This document shows positions 11,321 through 21,348 of a DNA stretch of 64,000 nt, piece after piece. The notes beneath the pieces are model-generated. The model ran no database searches, was not told the origin of the DNA, and was given only the letters and a program-made list of their open reading frames with translations. The position numbers and the translations under genes are program-made. Source of the DNA: Calocera cornea HHB12733 (taxonomy: Eukaryota; Basidiomycota; Dacrymycetes; Dacrymycetales; Dacrymycetaceae); assembly GCA_001632435.1 (NCBI GenBank), contig KV423973.1, positions 108,076 through 172,075 on the forward strand, given 5' to 3'. Each line of letters starts with the position of its first letter. Within the stretch, counting starts at the first letter, position 1.

Positions 11321-12342
11321 ATGGAGTCCCTGTGCGCCCTCTACAAGTCCATCTTCCCCCCCGCCGCCAAGTGGGGGTTCAGCGACATGCCCGACCTCAC
11401 CGGCAAGGTCGTCATCGTCACGGGCGGCAACGCCGGGATCGCAAAGGTCATGTGCCGCGTGCGTGCCGGGCCGCCCTCCTCCCCTCTCTGATGTGCGCGC
11501 GCTGACGGTGCCGATGGCCTCTGCAGGAGCTGCTCAAGCACAACGCGCAGCTGTACCTCTTCTGCCGCTCCCTGCCAAAGGCGCACGAGGCGATCGCGGA
11601 CCTGGTGAAAGAGACGGGCAAGTCCAGCGTGCACGCGATCGAGTGCGACCTGGCCGACCTGGCGAGCGTGAAGCGCGCGGCGCAGGCGTTCCAGGGCCAG
11701 GAGCGCGCGCTGCACATCCTGTTCAACTCGGCGGGCGTGATGAACGCGCCGCTGCCGATGCTCACGCAGCAGGGGTACGACCTGCAGTTCGGGACCAACG
11801 TCCTCGGCCACCATTACCTCACTGTCCTCCTCCTCCCCACGCTGCTCGCCACCGCACAGCAGTGCGCCCAGGTCCGCGTCATCACCACCTCGAGCAGCGC
11901 GAACCAGGGTGCGCCGCGCGGGGGCATCGACTACGCGCTGCTCACGGACGGCCCGGAGCGCAGCAAGAGGGCGAGAAGCGAGGGGGAGTACTACATGTCC
12001 AAGTGGGCCAACGCCGTCTGGGCCAAGGAGCTCGCGCGCCGCTACGGCCCCCGCGGCATCTTCTCCGCCGCGCTCGACCCCGGCTGGCTCAAGACCGCGC
12101 TGTGGCAGTACCAGGGCAGCCTGGGCGCGCTGATGACAGGCTGGATGCTCTCCCCGCCGGAGATGGGCGCCCTCACACCGCTCTACGCGGGGACGAGCAC
12201 CGAGGCGGGACAGTGCCCCGGCGGCCAGTTCTTCGTCCCCTGGGCCCGCGCCGGCAGGGCCAGGAGCGACACGGAGGATGCGGCGGCGGGGAAGAGGCTG
12301 TGGGAGTGGTGTGAGGACCAGCTCAGGAGCCAGAATCTGTGA
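11321..12342 (+). CDS. Short-chain dehydrogenase/reductase (SDR), copy B
   Basis: Exons 11321-11458 and 11527-12342 give 317 aa. It is a paralogue of the SDR at 5976-7083, sharing the N-terminal MPDL-x-GKV region, the first intron position and the ALTPLYAGT motif. It keeps the catalytic YYMSKWAN (Tyr-x3-Lys) and a DPGW motif. Two usual SDR elements are changed: the cofactor motif reads TGGNAGIAK, with Ala in place of the last Gly, and the NAG motif reads NSAG. It also lacks the second intron of copy A. Likely a soluble NAD(P)-dependent oxidoreductase, substrate unknown; the altered dinucleotide-binding loop may shift cofactor use or weaken activity. Confidence 0.88.
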
Positions 12343-12779
12343 GCTCCCGGGCGGGGGGAGGCAGTCATTCTTCCCCATCGTCGATCGCTCGCCCGCATGC
12401 GCGCTGAGTCCTGACACGCTCATGCCCCGCGGGGGCGGCGAGCTCCTGGCCTGGCCTGGCCTGTTATGACCCGTAGACGACTGTTCACGCTGCTCGATAT
12501 ACATACCCGCTGCCTTGCATCCTTCCTCCGCATCAGATCGATCTCGCAGGCGCCGACGCGCCGATGCAGCAAAGGCAGCGGGTTCCCTCCTCCCGCTCCG
12601 AGCCGCGAGCCGCAAGCCACGAGCGCATATCCGTACACCTCTCGACAGCCCCCACCTCCGCCGCAGTCGATGCAGTGCACGGGCGGAATAAGTCGTCCGG
12701 TGCCGTCCTAGACACTCCACGCAAACAGGCCACGTAAAATGAATAGGGCGATGCTCTTGGTTGGCTCCAGAGTCTGCAC

Positions 12780-13123
12780 AGCGCTGCGACCATGGCCCGC
12801 GGAGGCGCGTCGGAGACAAGGACAGCCGGACGCCCGGCTCCGAGACACTGCTCCCGCGAAAATTCCAACATCTTCCTGCGCTCCTGTGCTCCCACTGTCT
12901 GCATCCGAGTGGCGGGTAGGATTCCTCGTCAAAAAGTCAATAGATTTAAGTGGTTTCACACTACCGGTTTTAAGTGATGGGGCACTGCGGGATTTGAACT
13001 CGCGACCTCCGCGATAATGTTCAGGGCCGCACATGCCCGTCTACCACTGCGCTATGCACGCAGCGATGTCTCCCAGAGGTATTTTGTTCTTTTCACCTGT
13101 ACGCCAGCTATGGGGCCGCACAC
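12780..13123 (-). repeat. tRNA-like repeat, copy 2, proximal part
   Basis: Reverse-oriented copy of the dispersed repeat. The tRNA-like core is at about 12978-13060, with the reverse complement of the B box and then of the A box. It is interrupted at 13123 by the DNA transposon and resumes at 16095. The last seven bases, 13117-13123 (CGCACAC), are the target-site duplication. The uninterrupted copy at 24245-24938 shows the same local sequence, confirming the empty-site structure. Confidence 0.8.
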
Positions 13124-13196
13124 GGAGTTATCTTCTGAAATACGTCGAAATCTGGGCCAAAAATCTAGAATACGCTAGGGTCCAATAGTAATCTAC
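13124..13196 (+). repeat. Left terminal inverted repeat of the transposon
   Basis: Pairs with 16022-16094; one C/T difference at position 29 of the repeat. Confidence 0.93.
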
Positions 13197-13541
13197 AATG
13201 CGGCACATCTCTACGGTTATGCACTAAGCTGTTGCTCATCAAATGGAGATTTTTCTTGGATTTCTGCGCTGCAGGACCTCCCAGCATATCGTCAGCTGGT
13301 TTTGGTATCCCTCGAGAAATTTAAAAAAGCTGGGATCACTGAGTCGGGCAAAACTCTTAAGTTGCCTCCAGAGATCTGCAACAGTGTCCCTTTAAGTCAT
13401 GTATGTCTGTCTAAAATCGTATCTATAATTGATGAGATACTACAGTCAACGGGCAAGCTGTTTTCCATGCAGTTTAATTGGCGAAAATTTCAATTTGATG
13501 AGCAACAGCTCACTGTGCGACCGTAGAGATGTGCCGCATTG
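13196..13541. mobile_element. 346-bp MITE nested in the transposon end
   Basis: The segment starts CAATGCGGCA and ends with its reverse complement. The inverted similarity covers about 48 bases at each end (13196-13243 and 13494-13541), broken by 9 unpaired bases in the middle. It is flanked by TA at 13194-13195 and 13542-13543. The other end of the host transposon shows the uninterrupted site (one TA), so insertion with a TA duplication is directly visible. There is no coding capacity. TA duplication and short inverted ends suggest mobilisation by a Tc1/mariner-type transposase supplied elsewhere. Confidence 0.88.
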
Positions 13542-13672
13542 TACTGTATGCCGGTATGCAGGTGCTCGCAAGGTAACCCAAACGGAAGCTGATAGTCAAT
13601 TTTTGGGTGCTCGTTTGTCTGAGGAAAGCGGTGACAAGGGCCAACAGTGCTTGTCCATCTCCTTTCAGCAAC

Positions 13673-15904
13673 ATGCCAGACATCCGGACTTTCTTCACAA
13701 CGGTCACCAGAGAGGTGTACCTTCAGCAGGCCCGCGAACAAGCTGTGATAGACCGAGAGGAGAGAGCAGGGATACTGGGGAGGGACCAGCACGAGGCAGC
13801 TGTCCATGCATTTGAGAAGAGGCTGGTCGACCGTGAGCGGAATTTGGTGAACCAGCAGAGGGTTAGGGAGAGGAAAAGGGCTCGGGAGATTGCTGCTGGA
13901 GAGCGGTCACCAGGGGGAACAAAGATAAGAGCGGTGCGCACCAGGCTGCAGGAGAATGACGACCAGTGCTGATTAGGGCTACAGGCAAAGCGGCAGCGTG
14001 CTGTATCAGTGGACAGCAATAGCGATGCAAGTATTGTTGAGCTTGATCGTCCAGTGCAGTCCCATCCTCCAACAACACTGGTCAGCGACCAGTCAAAAGC
14101 GCAGTTGTCCCGTCCATCTCGTACTGGTTGGACAGGTGCCCCAGCGAAGAATATGAACTGGAAGGAGCCGTTCATCTGGGAGCTCATCGACCAGGCACGA
14201 AGGCAGGTCGGCTGGAGTTCCTGGGATCTTGCCAAAGTCCTTCGTGGACGGTATCCAGAGATCTTTGGGGGTAGACCAGGCATCTACCACAGCACCATTG
14301 CCCGGTGGATCAAACCAGAAGGACGGGGTTGGCGAGATAGCGTCCTTCGGCAGGTTCAGAATGGACACCAGCAGGTGTATAATGCAACCGGGTCCTGCGG
14401 TATACTGGTCCGTCATCTCCTAGACCAGTAAGCGGACAACCAGCTGACGTCTGTATAGGTGGGATGTGAGGACACTATCGAGAAGATCAAGATCAACCTG
14501 CAACAGTTGCGGACGGCCGGGATTCCACTGTCCACCGCTGCTTGTCAAGGCATTATTATTGCTCATCTGCACCAGGACTGTCCAGAGGTCTTCGAGCGAA
14601 TAGTCCGCCGCACCCAGAAGCCATTCCGAGCAGAGCTGGACTTTGTCCGTCGTTTTCTGAAGACAAATCTGCACTGGTCGATCCGGCAAGGCACCAAAGC
14701 ATCACAGAAAGTACCGAAAAACAGTGACGACCAGTGCTATGAGCTGTGTCTGCGATGCGCCTTCCTCATCAAGTTCCACACCATCCCTGCGGGCTGCATT
14801 GTCAATAGCAATCAGATGCAGCTTGCATTCCAGTTTGGCGGGAACACGACATGGGCCGATCATGGAGCACATCAGGTACCAATCCTCGGCAAGGAAGAAA
14901 AGCGGGCCTGTACAGTTGTCACTGGTCTTGCAATGGACGGCACACTCCTCCCCTTCCAATCAGTATGGCAAGGTGCGAAGCCTCAGAGCCTTCCCTTCAG
15001 TGGTCGAGCCGACGATCCTGTTTTGCGGCCATCATTGGCTGCCGGTCACATCTACACCCTTTCAAAGACCAGAACATACTGGTCGAACCTCGTCACAATG
15101 CAAGTCTACGTTACCGACTTGCTTGCACCCTACTTCCGAGCTACCAACCTTCGCAATGACTGGAGCGCAGAAGACCACTGTGTATGGATTGTTGATGCCT
15201 GGAAAGTTCACCGTGGTGATCCTTTCCGTGATTGGATGGCAGAGACTCATCCCTGGATCCGCCTCCTTTTCATTCCAGCTGGATGCACCGGTATTATGCA
15301 ACCAGCCGACACTGGTATGCAACGACCCTTGAAGACCGTCATCCGACAAGCATCTCTGGCTGATGTGATCGAAGAAACCAAGGCCCAGCTTGAGTGTATT
15401 CCGCCCATCCCAGCTCATGCAGTACGGCTGGACACACGTGTTGGCACCATCCGAGACTGGACTGTGGGCTGGCTTCATAAAGCACACAGCGCTCTGAACA
15501 AGCCAGAGCGGGTCAAGAAGGCATGGGATCTTTGCCGGTCCGGCAAGGATGAGATGCGGCTCTCATACGAGTGCCTCACGCAAGAGACAACAACAGAACT
15601 GCTCCGGACCTTGATGGTCACTGATTTCCAGCTCTATTCTCGCATCATACCACATACTGGTCCAGTACTCCCCGACCAGGAGGAGATACTCGATGAAGAT
15701 GAAGAACAGGAGACCGGGTACAATATTGTTGATGGGGAGCTCGATGGTGAGGCACTAGGCGACGAGATGGAAGATGGGGATGCAGACCAGGTAGAAGTTC
15801 CTGATGCCGATGAGCCAGAGCCTGCACCACGTCAGGATGGTCGGCCACATCGAGCAGCTGCAGCAAACCTCCGGAGTGCCCGCTGGTGGCGTACAAACAT
15901 GTAA
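13673..15904 (+). CDS. DDE superfamily transposase
   Basis: Exons 13673-13933, 13985-14374 and 14459-15904 give 698 aa. Both introns (51 and 84 nt) are multiples of three, and each removes an in-frame stop. The N-terminal part is charged and probably binds DNA. The C-terminal part has the DDE endonuclease layout common in Agaricomycete elements: a LPFQ-containing block, IVDAWKVHRG (second acidic residue), CTGIMQPADTG (third acidic residue) and an Asp/Glu-rich tail. At the first catalytic position, where relatives carry Asp in a motif of the form N-[ST]-D-Q, this copy reads NSNQMQ (codon AAT, 14810-14812). The frame is intact but the enzyme is probably inactive. Confidence 0.82.
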
Positions 15905-16021
15905 ATAGCATCACAACCAGCCAAGTGCTCGCTGGGGCCAAAACACTGGTGACATCGTCCATATTTGAATGCCAGAGGGGTCCGGTGACCAGTGACACGA
16001 GCAACTACGTACCGGCATACA

Positions 16022-16094
16022 GTAGATTACTATTGGACCCTAGCGTATTCTAGATTTTTGGCCCAAATTTCGACGTATTTCAGAAGATAACTCC
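16022..16094 (-). repeat. Right terminal inverted repeat of the transposon
   Basis: Reverse complement of 13124-13196. Because this end lacks the MITE, it shows the original sequence across the MITE insertion site. Confidence 0.93.
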
Positions 16095-16362
16095 CGCACA
16101 CGACTCGTGTCCCTTCCGCAAAAGGGCCGTGTCCTCTGGCACAGTTAGTGTGTACGTATGTCTCCCCGTCCTTATAGAAGAGGGACGGTCATGCAACACA
16201 CAACCACGAGTCTCAGCCAGCGCACATCGTATACGCACCGCGCGCGGCGCACCACATGATACATTAAGATCAGGCTAGATTCCGCTAACAATGTGTAATT
16301 GTAGCCCACCAGCAACACTCTACGTCCAGTCATTATGAGGAGCAGACGACCCGTGTTTATTC
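16095..16362 (-). repeat. tRNA-like repeat, copy 2, distal part
   Basis: Continuation of the copy interrupted at 13123, starting with the second CGCACAC of the target-site duplication. Its end around 16345-16362 matches the end of copy 4 around 24905-24938. Between them the similarity is patchy. Confidence 0.7.
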
Positions 16363-16389
16363 ATCTCTGTCTGGTTCCAACCGACCACA

Positions 16390-17480
16390 AGCGCACAGCT
16401 CCGCCTCGTCCGCCTTGAGCACCAGCATCATTACGAACACCGTCGCACCAGGCACATTGCTGACGTTCGTCCGGTCGTTTACTCCATACCCGTCCTCCAT
16501 CCCCTCCCGCCGAAATGAGCCTATCCGTCGATGTCTGCGGACAACCGCTGGTAGTGGTATGCCTCGGTGCTGCCGCCCGCTGGGATGGGTGAGAAATGTA
16601 TGCGTCGGACCGGTTCAGACGCTGGACTGGGCATGGATGGTGAGCGAGAGCCGCTGTCTGTGCACGAAGAGATGCCCGGGATCGTCCCGCTCAACAGTCC
16701 CCAGACAGCGCCGCTGCAGTACCGTATGGGTCGACGAGCTCGAACTGACGAACCGGCTGTACCGGCGTTGTATGCGGGATGAAGCGGTTGAATTCGAAAC
16801 GGGAGAGGCTGAACCGCTCCACGGGCGGTTCACGGATCTTGATGCGGTGATCTTTGACTTCAGCCATTGAAATTTGAGCTACCATCTTGTTGGTTGACTG
16901 TTGAGTAGACAACCATTGAGCAGAGACGGGATCCATACCCCCCCATGTGAATCCTGTGATTAACGACCTCACACGCCAGGTGGAGCAGCTCATTGGTCTT
17001 TACACTGCTATTGAACAGGTCCCCAGCCTGCGTTATCCGCATCATCAGCTCGTTCGGCGCCAGCCGGCTCTCTTCACTCGCCAGCCTCCGTCCTGGAGTC
17101 ACTGGGCGACTCTGTCCAGCCCCTCGTCGATCTTCCTGCGTGGTTCATCAGCCCACGCACGTCCTTGTGCAATCCCGGCTGGTTCTTCACGGTACGTAGA
17201 ACAGACATGTGCGTGTCAGACTGGAGGGCGCGGGGTTGTCTTCGATCGCGGCTTAGTAGGGCGGCGCGCCGCGGAAGTGCTCGTGCGCGCCGGGTCTGCA
17301 CGGTGAGGCACACGTCATAGTACGGCATTTCTGCAGTCGAGGACACGGCGTACATTGCCTCCAGCTCAGGCAGGTATCCAGTTCCTTGGTCCAGCACGAA
17401 TGCGAGACTGGAGGGGCCGTATGGGGTAACGAGGAAGGAGCGAGGTGAACGGTAGAAGGTGATATGATGCGAGTTGGTCG
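16390..17480 (-). pseudogene. Decayed carboxypeptidase S (M20) copy
   Basis: On the minus strand, disjoint frames match the C-terminal two thirds of the intact carboxypeptidase at 3784-5869. In order they are: a LDQGTGY segment (intact gene IIDEGAG), a YYDVCLTVQ block (HVDVKVQV), RLAPNELMMRITQAGDL and EVVNHRI (LIRTTQAS and ALINHRI), MAEVKDHRI (SVAETQNRI), and an LVLKADEAEL end (LLVLNADEARAF). Frames are shifted between blocks, and metal-ligand motifs are changed or missing. It sits between repeat copies 2 and 3. No functional product is expected. Confidence 0.75.
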
Positions 17481-17489
17481 ACGCGAACG

Positions 17490-17880
17490 CACTATGCCAG
17501 AATACAAGACCCCTGTACGGGGACGAACGCTGTGTGTGATCCCATGGCCGGCAGACAAATCAAAATAGTAGAATGTCTGCATCTGACAACACTGCCCGAT
17601 AGTGCAGTGGTCGGGGCATGTGCGGCCCTGGACATTATCGCGGCGGTCGCGAGTTCAAATCCCGCAGTGCTCCATCACTTAAAACCGGTAGTGTGAAACC
17701 ACTTAAATCTATTGACTTTTTGACTAGGAATCCTACCCGCCACTCGGATGCAGACGGTGGGAGCACAGGAGCGCAGGAAGAGGTTGGAACTTTCGCGCGA
17801 GCAGTGTCTCGGAGCCGGACGTCAGTCCATGCTTGTCTCCGACGTGCCTCCACGGCCAACGGTCGCAGTGCTGCGTGGAT
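17490..17880 (+). repeat. tRNA-like repeat, copy 3
   Basis: Core at about 17594-17673, with an A-box-like segment around 17599-17613 and a B-box-like GAGTTCAAATCCC around 17651-17663 (one change from the other copies). The approach from about 17530 matches copy 1 almost base for base. Similarity stops near 17880, so the tail is truncated. Confidence 0.8.
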
Positions 17881-18361
17881 TCAAGACACAAGAGAGTGAT
17901 AGATGCCACGTATCAGTGCTGCGCACCAAGAACATCTTGGATGCTGAACATGTCCACGGCCAGAGGGCGGCGGACAGCAGGTCCGTGTCCTTCTAATTGT
18001 GTGAATTGTCTTGGCGAACAAACTTCAATGGTCCATCGGCGTTAACCAGTTCTTCGGCCCTACCAGCCGTGACGCGATAAGCGCGTCGCGTCCCGATGAT
18101 GACTCGCCCTGCGCGCCCTTGTCCGGGCACGCAATGTGTGCTGGACCTACAGTCCGGCGCTGCGAGTCATCTAGGAAGCAGGGGCTGCATGTGCTGGCTT
18201 GTTGTGTCATATGCTTGCATTTGTTTACATGTATAGTTGTTGTAGGGCCTGTGAGTCACTGTCCCCCCGGGCGACGCATATAAACCTCCGGCCTCAGCTC
18301 CTGGGCAAGGCACCTCTCTCCATTCCACCACCTCCCCGCGCTCCCCTCTCACAAGCAAGAG
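17881..18361. other. Intergenic, promoter of the acidic protein gene
   Basis: No gene seen. A TATA box at 18279-18284 lies 78 bases before the next ATG. Confidence 0.5.
18279..18284 (+). promoter_or_regulatory. TATA box of the acidic protein gene
   Basis: GCATATAAACC about 80 bases before the ATG at 18362. Position and sequence fit a core promoter. No experimental support. Confidence 0.5.
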
Positions 18362-19020
18362 ATGTCCTCCCACCTGCTCGCCCTCGCCCACCCCGAGGTG
18401 CTCGCCGCCCAGTCCCAGTCCCAGGCCGACATCGCCCACCAGCAGCAGGTGCTCGCGGACTACCTTGCCAAGTCGGCGCTCGACGAGGAAGAGGAGGAGG
18501 CTGCTTTCTCTGATGAGGAGGGGCCGGAGGAGGTGGATGTGGTCATGCACCAGGACGGAGAGTTGGAGAAGGACGAAGATGAGGAGGACGCTGATGGGGC
18601 TGATGGGGATGTGGACCTCGAGGCCGTGCTATCCGCTCACCTTGGCGGGTCGGGCTGGGAGAAGAAGAGTAAGGAAGAGCTGCACGGGGCGTTCATAGCT
18701 GTGGGTCACCCGCTTCGCCCGCCAGCCAAAGCTGACCAACACAGCTCCGCGAGGACCTGTACGACCTCGAGCTGCAGCTCGCTACTGCCAGCGGGTACCT
18801 CCCCCGCTGGGGCCCCTCCGAGGCGGAGGAGGACGAGGCTGGGGAGGACGACTCGGCCGCACACCTTGCTGGTTGGCTCGGTAAGATGACGCCTACGGAG
18901 CTGGCGCAGGCGACGAGGGAGGACGTGCTCTGGTGGTTGGTTGATATGTGCAAGGTGCTTGACGGGTTGCGCAAGATGGTGCGGTACGATCCTGTAGTGG
19001 CGTTGAATATGCATGCTTGA
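18362..19020 (+). CDS. Hypothetical acidic protein
   Basis: Exons 18362-18700 and 18745-19020 give 204 aa; the 44-nt intron has an AGCTGACC branch site. Residues 41-90 are extremely rich in Asp and Glu, and the C-terminal half is predicted helical with Trp-rich LWWLVDMC. No signal peptide, membrane segment or known domain is visible. A nuclear or chaperone-like acidic protein is possible but is only a guess. Confidence 0.7.
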
Positions 19021-19105
19021 ATTACATATGTATGGTTTGGGTTTGATTCAAGGACGAGGTAGCATTGATTGGTATAGTCGACGTAGGGGTATATGACAAG
19101 ATGGC

Positions 19106-19618
19106 TCATCCGAGTCGTGACGACCCGTCCTGGATAAAGATGCTCTTCTGCGCGTCGCCCTTGACCCGCTCGTCCTTCAGCATCCTGCAAGGCAATCAGA
19201 ACACAGCCGCACAACCGAAAAGGCGCACGCACTTGGAGTCCACCCTCGCATCCTCCCCCTCGACCATGAGCGCCGCCTTTGGCTCTACAGCCGGCAGGAC
19301 GTAGTGGTTGTCGCAGTGCGGACAGTACTCGTCCTGCTCGTCGTACTCCTGCATGTCCTTGCGGAATGCCTTCTTACACTTCTTGCAAAGGAAGACCATC
19401 TCCATCGTTCGGCGGAGACGGTGGTCGGACTTCTCGGCGTGACATTCGGCGCACTGGGGAGACGTCAGAGGAATGTAAGTGAGGTGCGGAGGATGGACGC
19501 ACGTCGAACCAGAGTTTGCAGCACGGTGCTCGGATGGCAACCTGCGCGTTCAAGACATGCTTGCTGTAATATACTCAGCCCCCTGTCGTAGAACAGTTGA
19601 AGCCAAGACGCACCACAT
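19106..19618 (-). CDS. CHY-type zinc finger protein
   Basis: Minus-strand exons 19618-19614, 19563-19503, 19453-19233 and 19184-19106 give 121 aa. The first exon is only 5 nt: the ATG plus two bases of the second codon. It is supported by the Met-Cys-Lys-His start it creates, which is the usual start of fungal relatives as I recall them. Zinc-binding pairs follow: APCCKLWFDCAECH, then FLCKKCKKAF, then EYCPHCDNHYV, and a conserved VEGEDARVDSKML. The family includes small cysteine-rich proteins related to Hot13 (intermembrane-space zinc protein) and to CHY/RING ubiquitin ligases. This short version has no RING. Shares a divergent promoter with the Iws1 gene. Confidence 0.85.
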
Positions 19619-19817
19619 AGTTTAGTAGAAGTACAAGAACAACACTTGGCCCGAGACTGCAGCTGGAATGAAAGGTCGTGAAGGGGCGAGATGCAGCCTC
19701 GCCGACGCGTCCCTGCCAGGGCGTGAATAATCCGCCTCCGAGCGGGACCAAATGCTCGCGCTTACTCGTGCGCCCAGGCCGTCGCCACTACAGACCCCAA
19801 CTTTGCAACTCCTAGTC
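19619..19817. promoter_or_regulatory. Divergent promoter, CHY zinc finger / Iws1
   Basis: Only 199 bases separate two head-to-head ATGs, so both genes must use this interval. No clear TATA element was found. Confidence 0.6.
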
Positions 19818-21156
19818 ATGGCTGAGCCCACAGTAAGCAATTCGCTCTGCAAATAATTGCGGAAGATGTGCTTACAGTGTTGTACAGAAAGAGCAGGAGC
19901 TGCTGAACGACATCTTCGGTTCCGAGTCGGAGCTGTCTGACGTCGAGGACGAGGTCGCCCCGGAGGTGCGCTCCCGCTCGCCGGTTGCCCCTCCAGCCGC
20001 GTCGCCCTCCGCGTCGCCCTCGCGCTCAGCCTCCGAAGAGCGACCAGGCGATGAGTACAGGGATGAGGAGGCGGTGCGGAAACTGCCTAAGATTCAGAAG
20101 AAGAGCAGGAGGGCCGAGGGCGAGGGCGACGGGGAGAGGAAGGTGAAGAAGCGCAGGAGGGAGAGGAGGGAGCGCAGCCCGCATGCTAGGGAGGAGGGGG
20201 TGGACGAGCCCGTGCCCGTGGAGCTGACTGCGGAAGAGAGTGCGCTTACCATCCGTTTTGGAACGTGGCGGTGCACTGACGATGCGCAGAACGCCGTCGG
20301 GATCTGGACCAGCAGCTGGACGCCATCATCAAGCCGTCCAAGGGCATGCGCCGACGTCGCCGCAAGGACGACGGCGACGATACCTTTGCGGACGAGGAGG
20401 TGGTCAGGGTCAGGGACGAGATGAAGATCGCTGCGCTCGAGGACGAGGAGGCGATCGCGCAGAAGAAGCCTGCGCTGGCCAAGCTGAGGATGCTGCCGGA
20501 GGTTATGGACGTGCTGCGAAAGTGCGTGGTCGCGTACTGTGCTTGCTCAGCGAACCCGTCTGACACACCCCCGTAGGCAAAACTTGCAGACCGCGATCCT
20601 CGACAACGGCATGCTGGACGCGGTCACCCGCTGGCTCGAGCCGATCAAGGGGGACAAGTCGCTCCCGGCGATGAACATCCAGAACGCGCTGTTCGACGTA
20701 CTCAAGAAGATGGACATTGACACGAACACGCTGCGCGAGTGCGATCTGGGCAAGGTGGTACTGTTCTATACCAAGTGCCCGCGCGTGCAGGAGCACATCA
20801 AGCGCTCCGCCGACCAGCTCGTCGACACCTGGTCCAGGCCGATCATCAACCGCTCCGCCAACTACAGGAACCTCGACATCCCCCTCGCTCCCGTGGACAG
20901 TGCCGGCTCGGGGCAGATCAGCCTCGCCCGCATCCTAGCCGAGGGCAAGCAGTCCCCTGACAAGGCCAGCCAAAGGATCCGCATCCCCGAAAGGCAGTTT
21001 GGCGTGTACACCGTTGCGCCGCGGAGCCAGGTGCTGCCGGAGGGCCGGGCAGGGGAGGGCGACGAGGCAAGGGAGAGGAGGAGGCGGGAGCAGGAGAGGT
21101 TCAAGCGGCTGCAGAGGAAGCTGCAGCTTGCCAAGCAGCAGAACGCGAGGGTTTAG
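19818..21156 (+). CDS. IWS1: Transcription elongation factor Iws1/Spn1
   Basis: Exons 19818-19832, 19888-20239, 20290-20521 and 20577-21156 give 392 aa. The N-terminal third is acidic and Ser/Arg/Lys-rich (disordered). The centre holds the conserved TFIIS N-terminal-like domain, recognisable from the [11 protein letters not shown] approach, [16 protein letters not shown], and the [13 protein letters not shown] region. The tail has a TWSRPI block followed by basic helices. Spn1/Iws1 binds Spt6 and elongating RNA polymerase II and affects nucleosome handling and mRNA export. Its length is close to the yeast protein. The first exon encodes only five residues. Confidence 0.94.
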
Positions 21157-21348
21157 GCGATTGGGCGTGTACTCTATACTTGGTTGTGGTAATTGATGCC
21201 AGCTTGTTCAACATACGAACGGCGCGATCGCTCGTGGGTTCATTGCAGTCGTGCACCCCGCAACTTCCAGAGAGGAAAAACATCATCAAATAGAACGTAC
21301 ACGGCCCTCTACGCGCATAAAGCCAGCACTCCTCCGCGCGAGATGCGC

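Larger units (their letters stand above)
13124..16094 (+). mobile_element. DDE transposon with 73-bp terminal inverted repeats
   Basis: A 2,971-bp element bounded by inverted repeats 13124-13196 and 16022-16094, which match over 73 bases with one mismatch and both begin GGAGTTATCTTC. It is flanked by a 7-bp direct repeat CGCACAC at 13117-13123 and 16095-16101, the expected target-site duplication. After removal of the internal MITE, the inverted similarity continues about 25 bases further (from 13544 on the left). It carries a three-exon transposase gene. The near-identical ends argue for a fairly recent insertion. Confidence 0.92.

Noticed and set aside
11341..12819. 492-codon frame antisense to SDR copy B
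   Set aside because: It mirrors a well-supported coding region in GC-rich DNA and has repetitive Ala/Arg/Leu composition.
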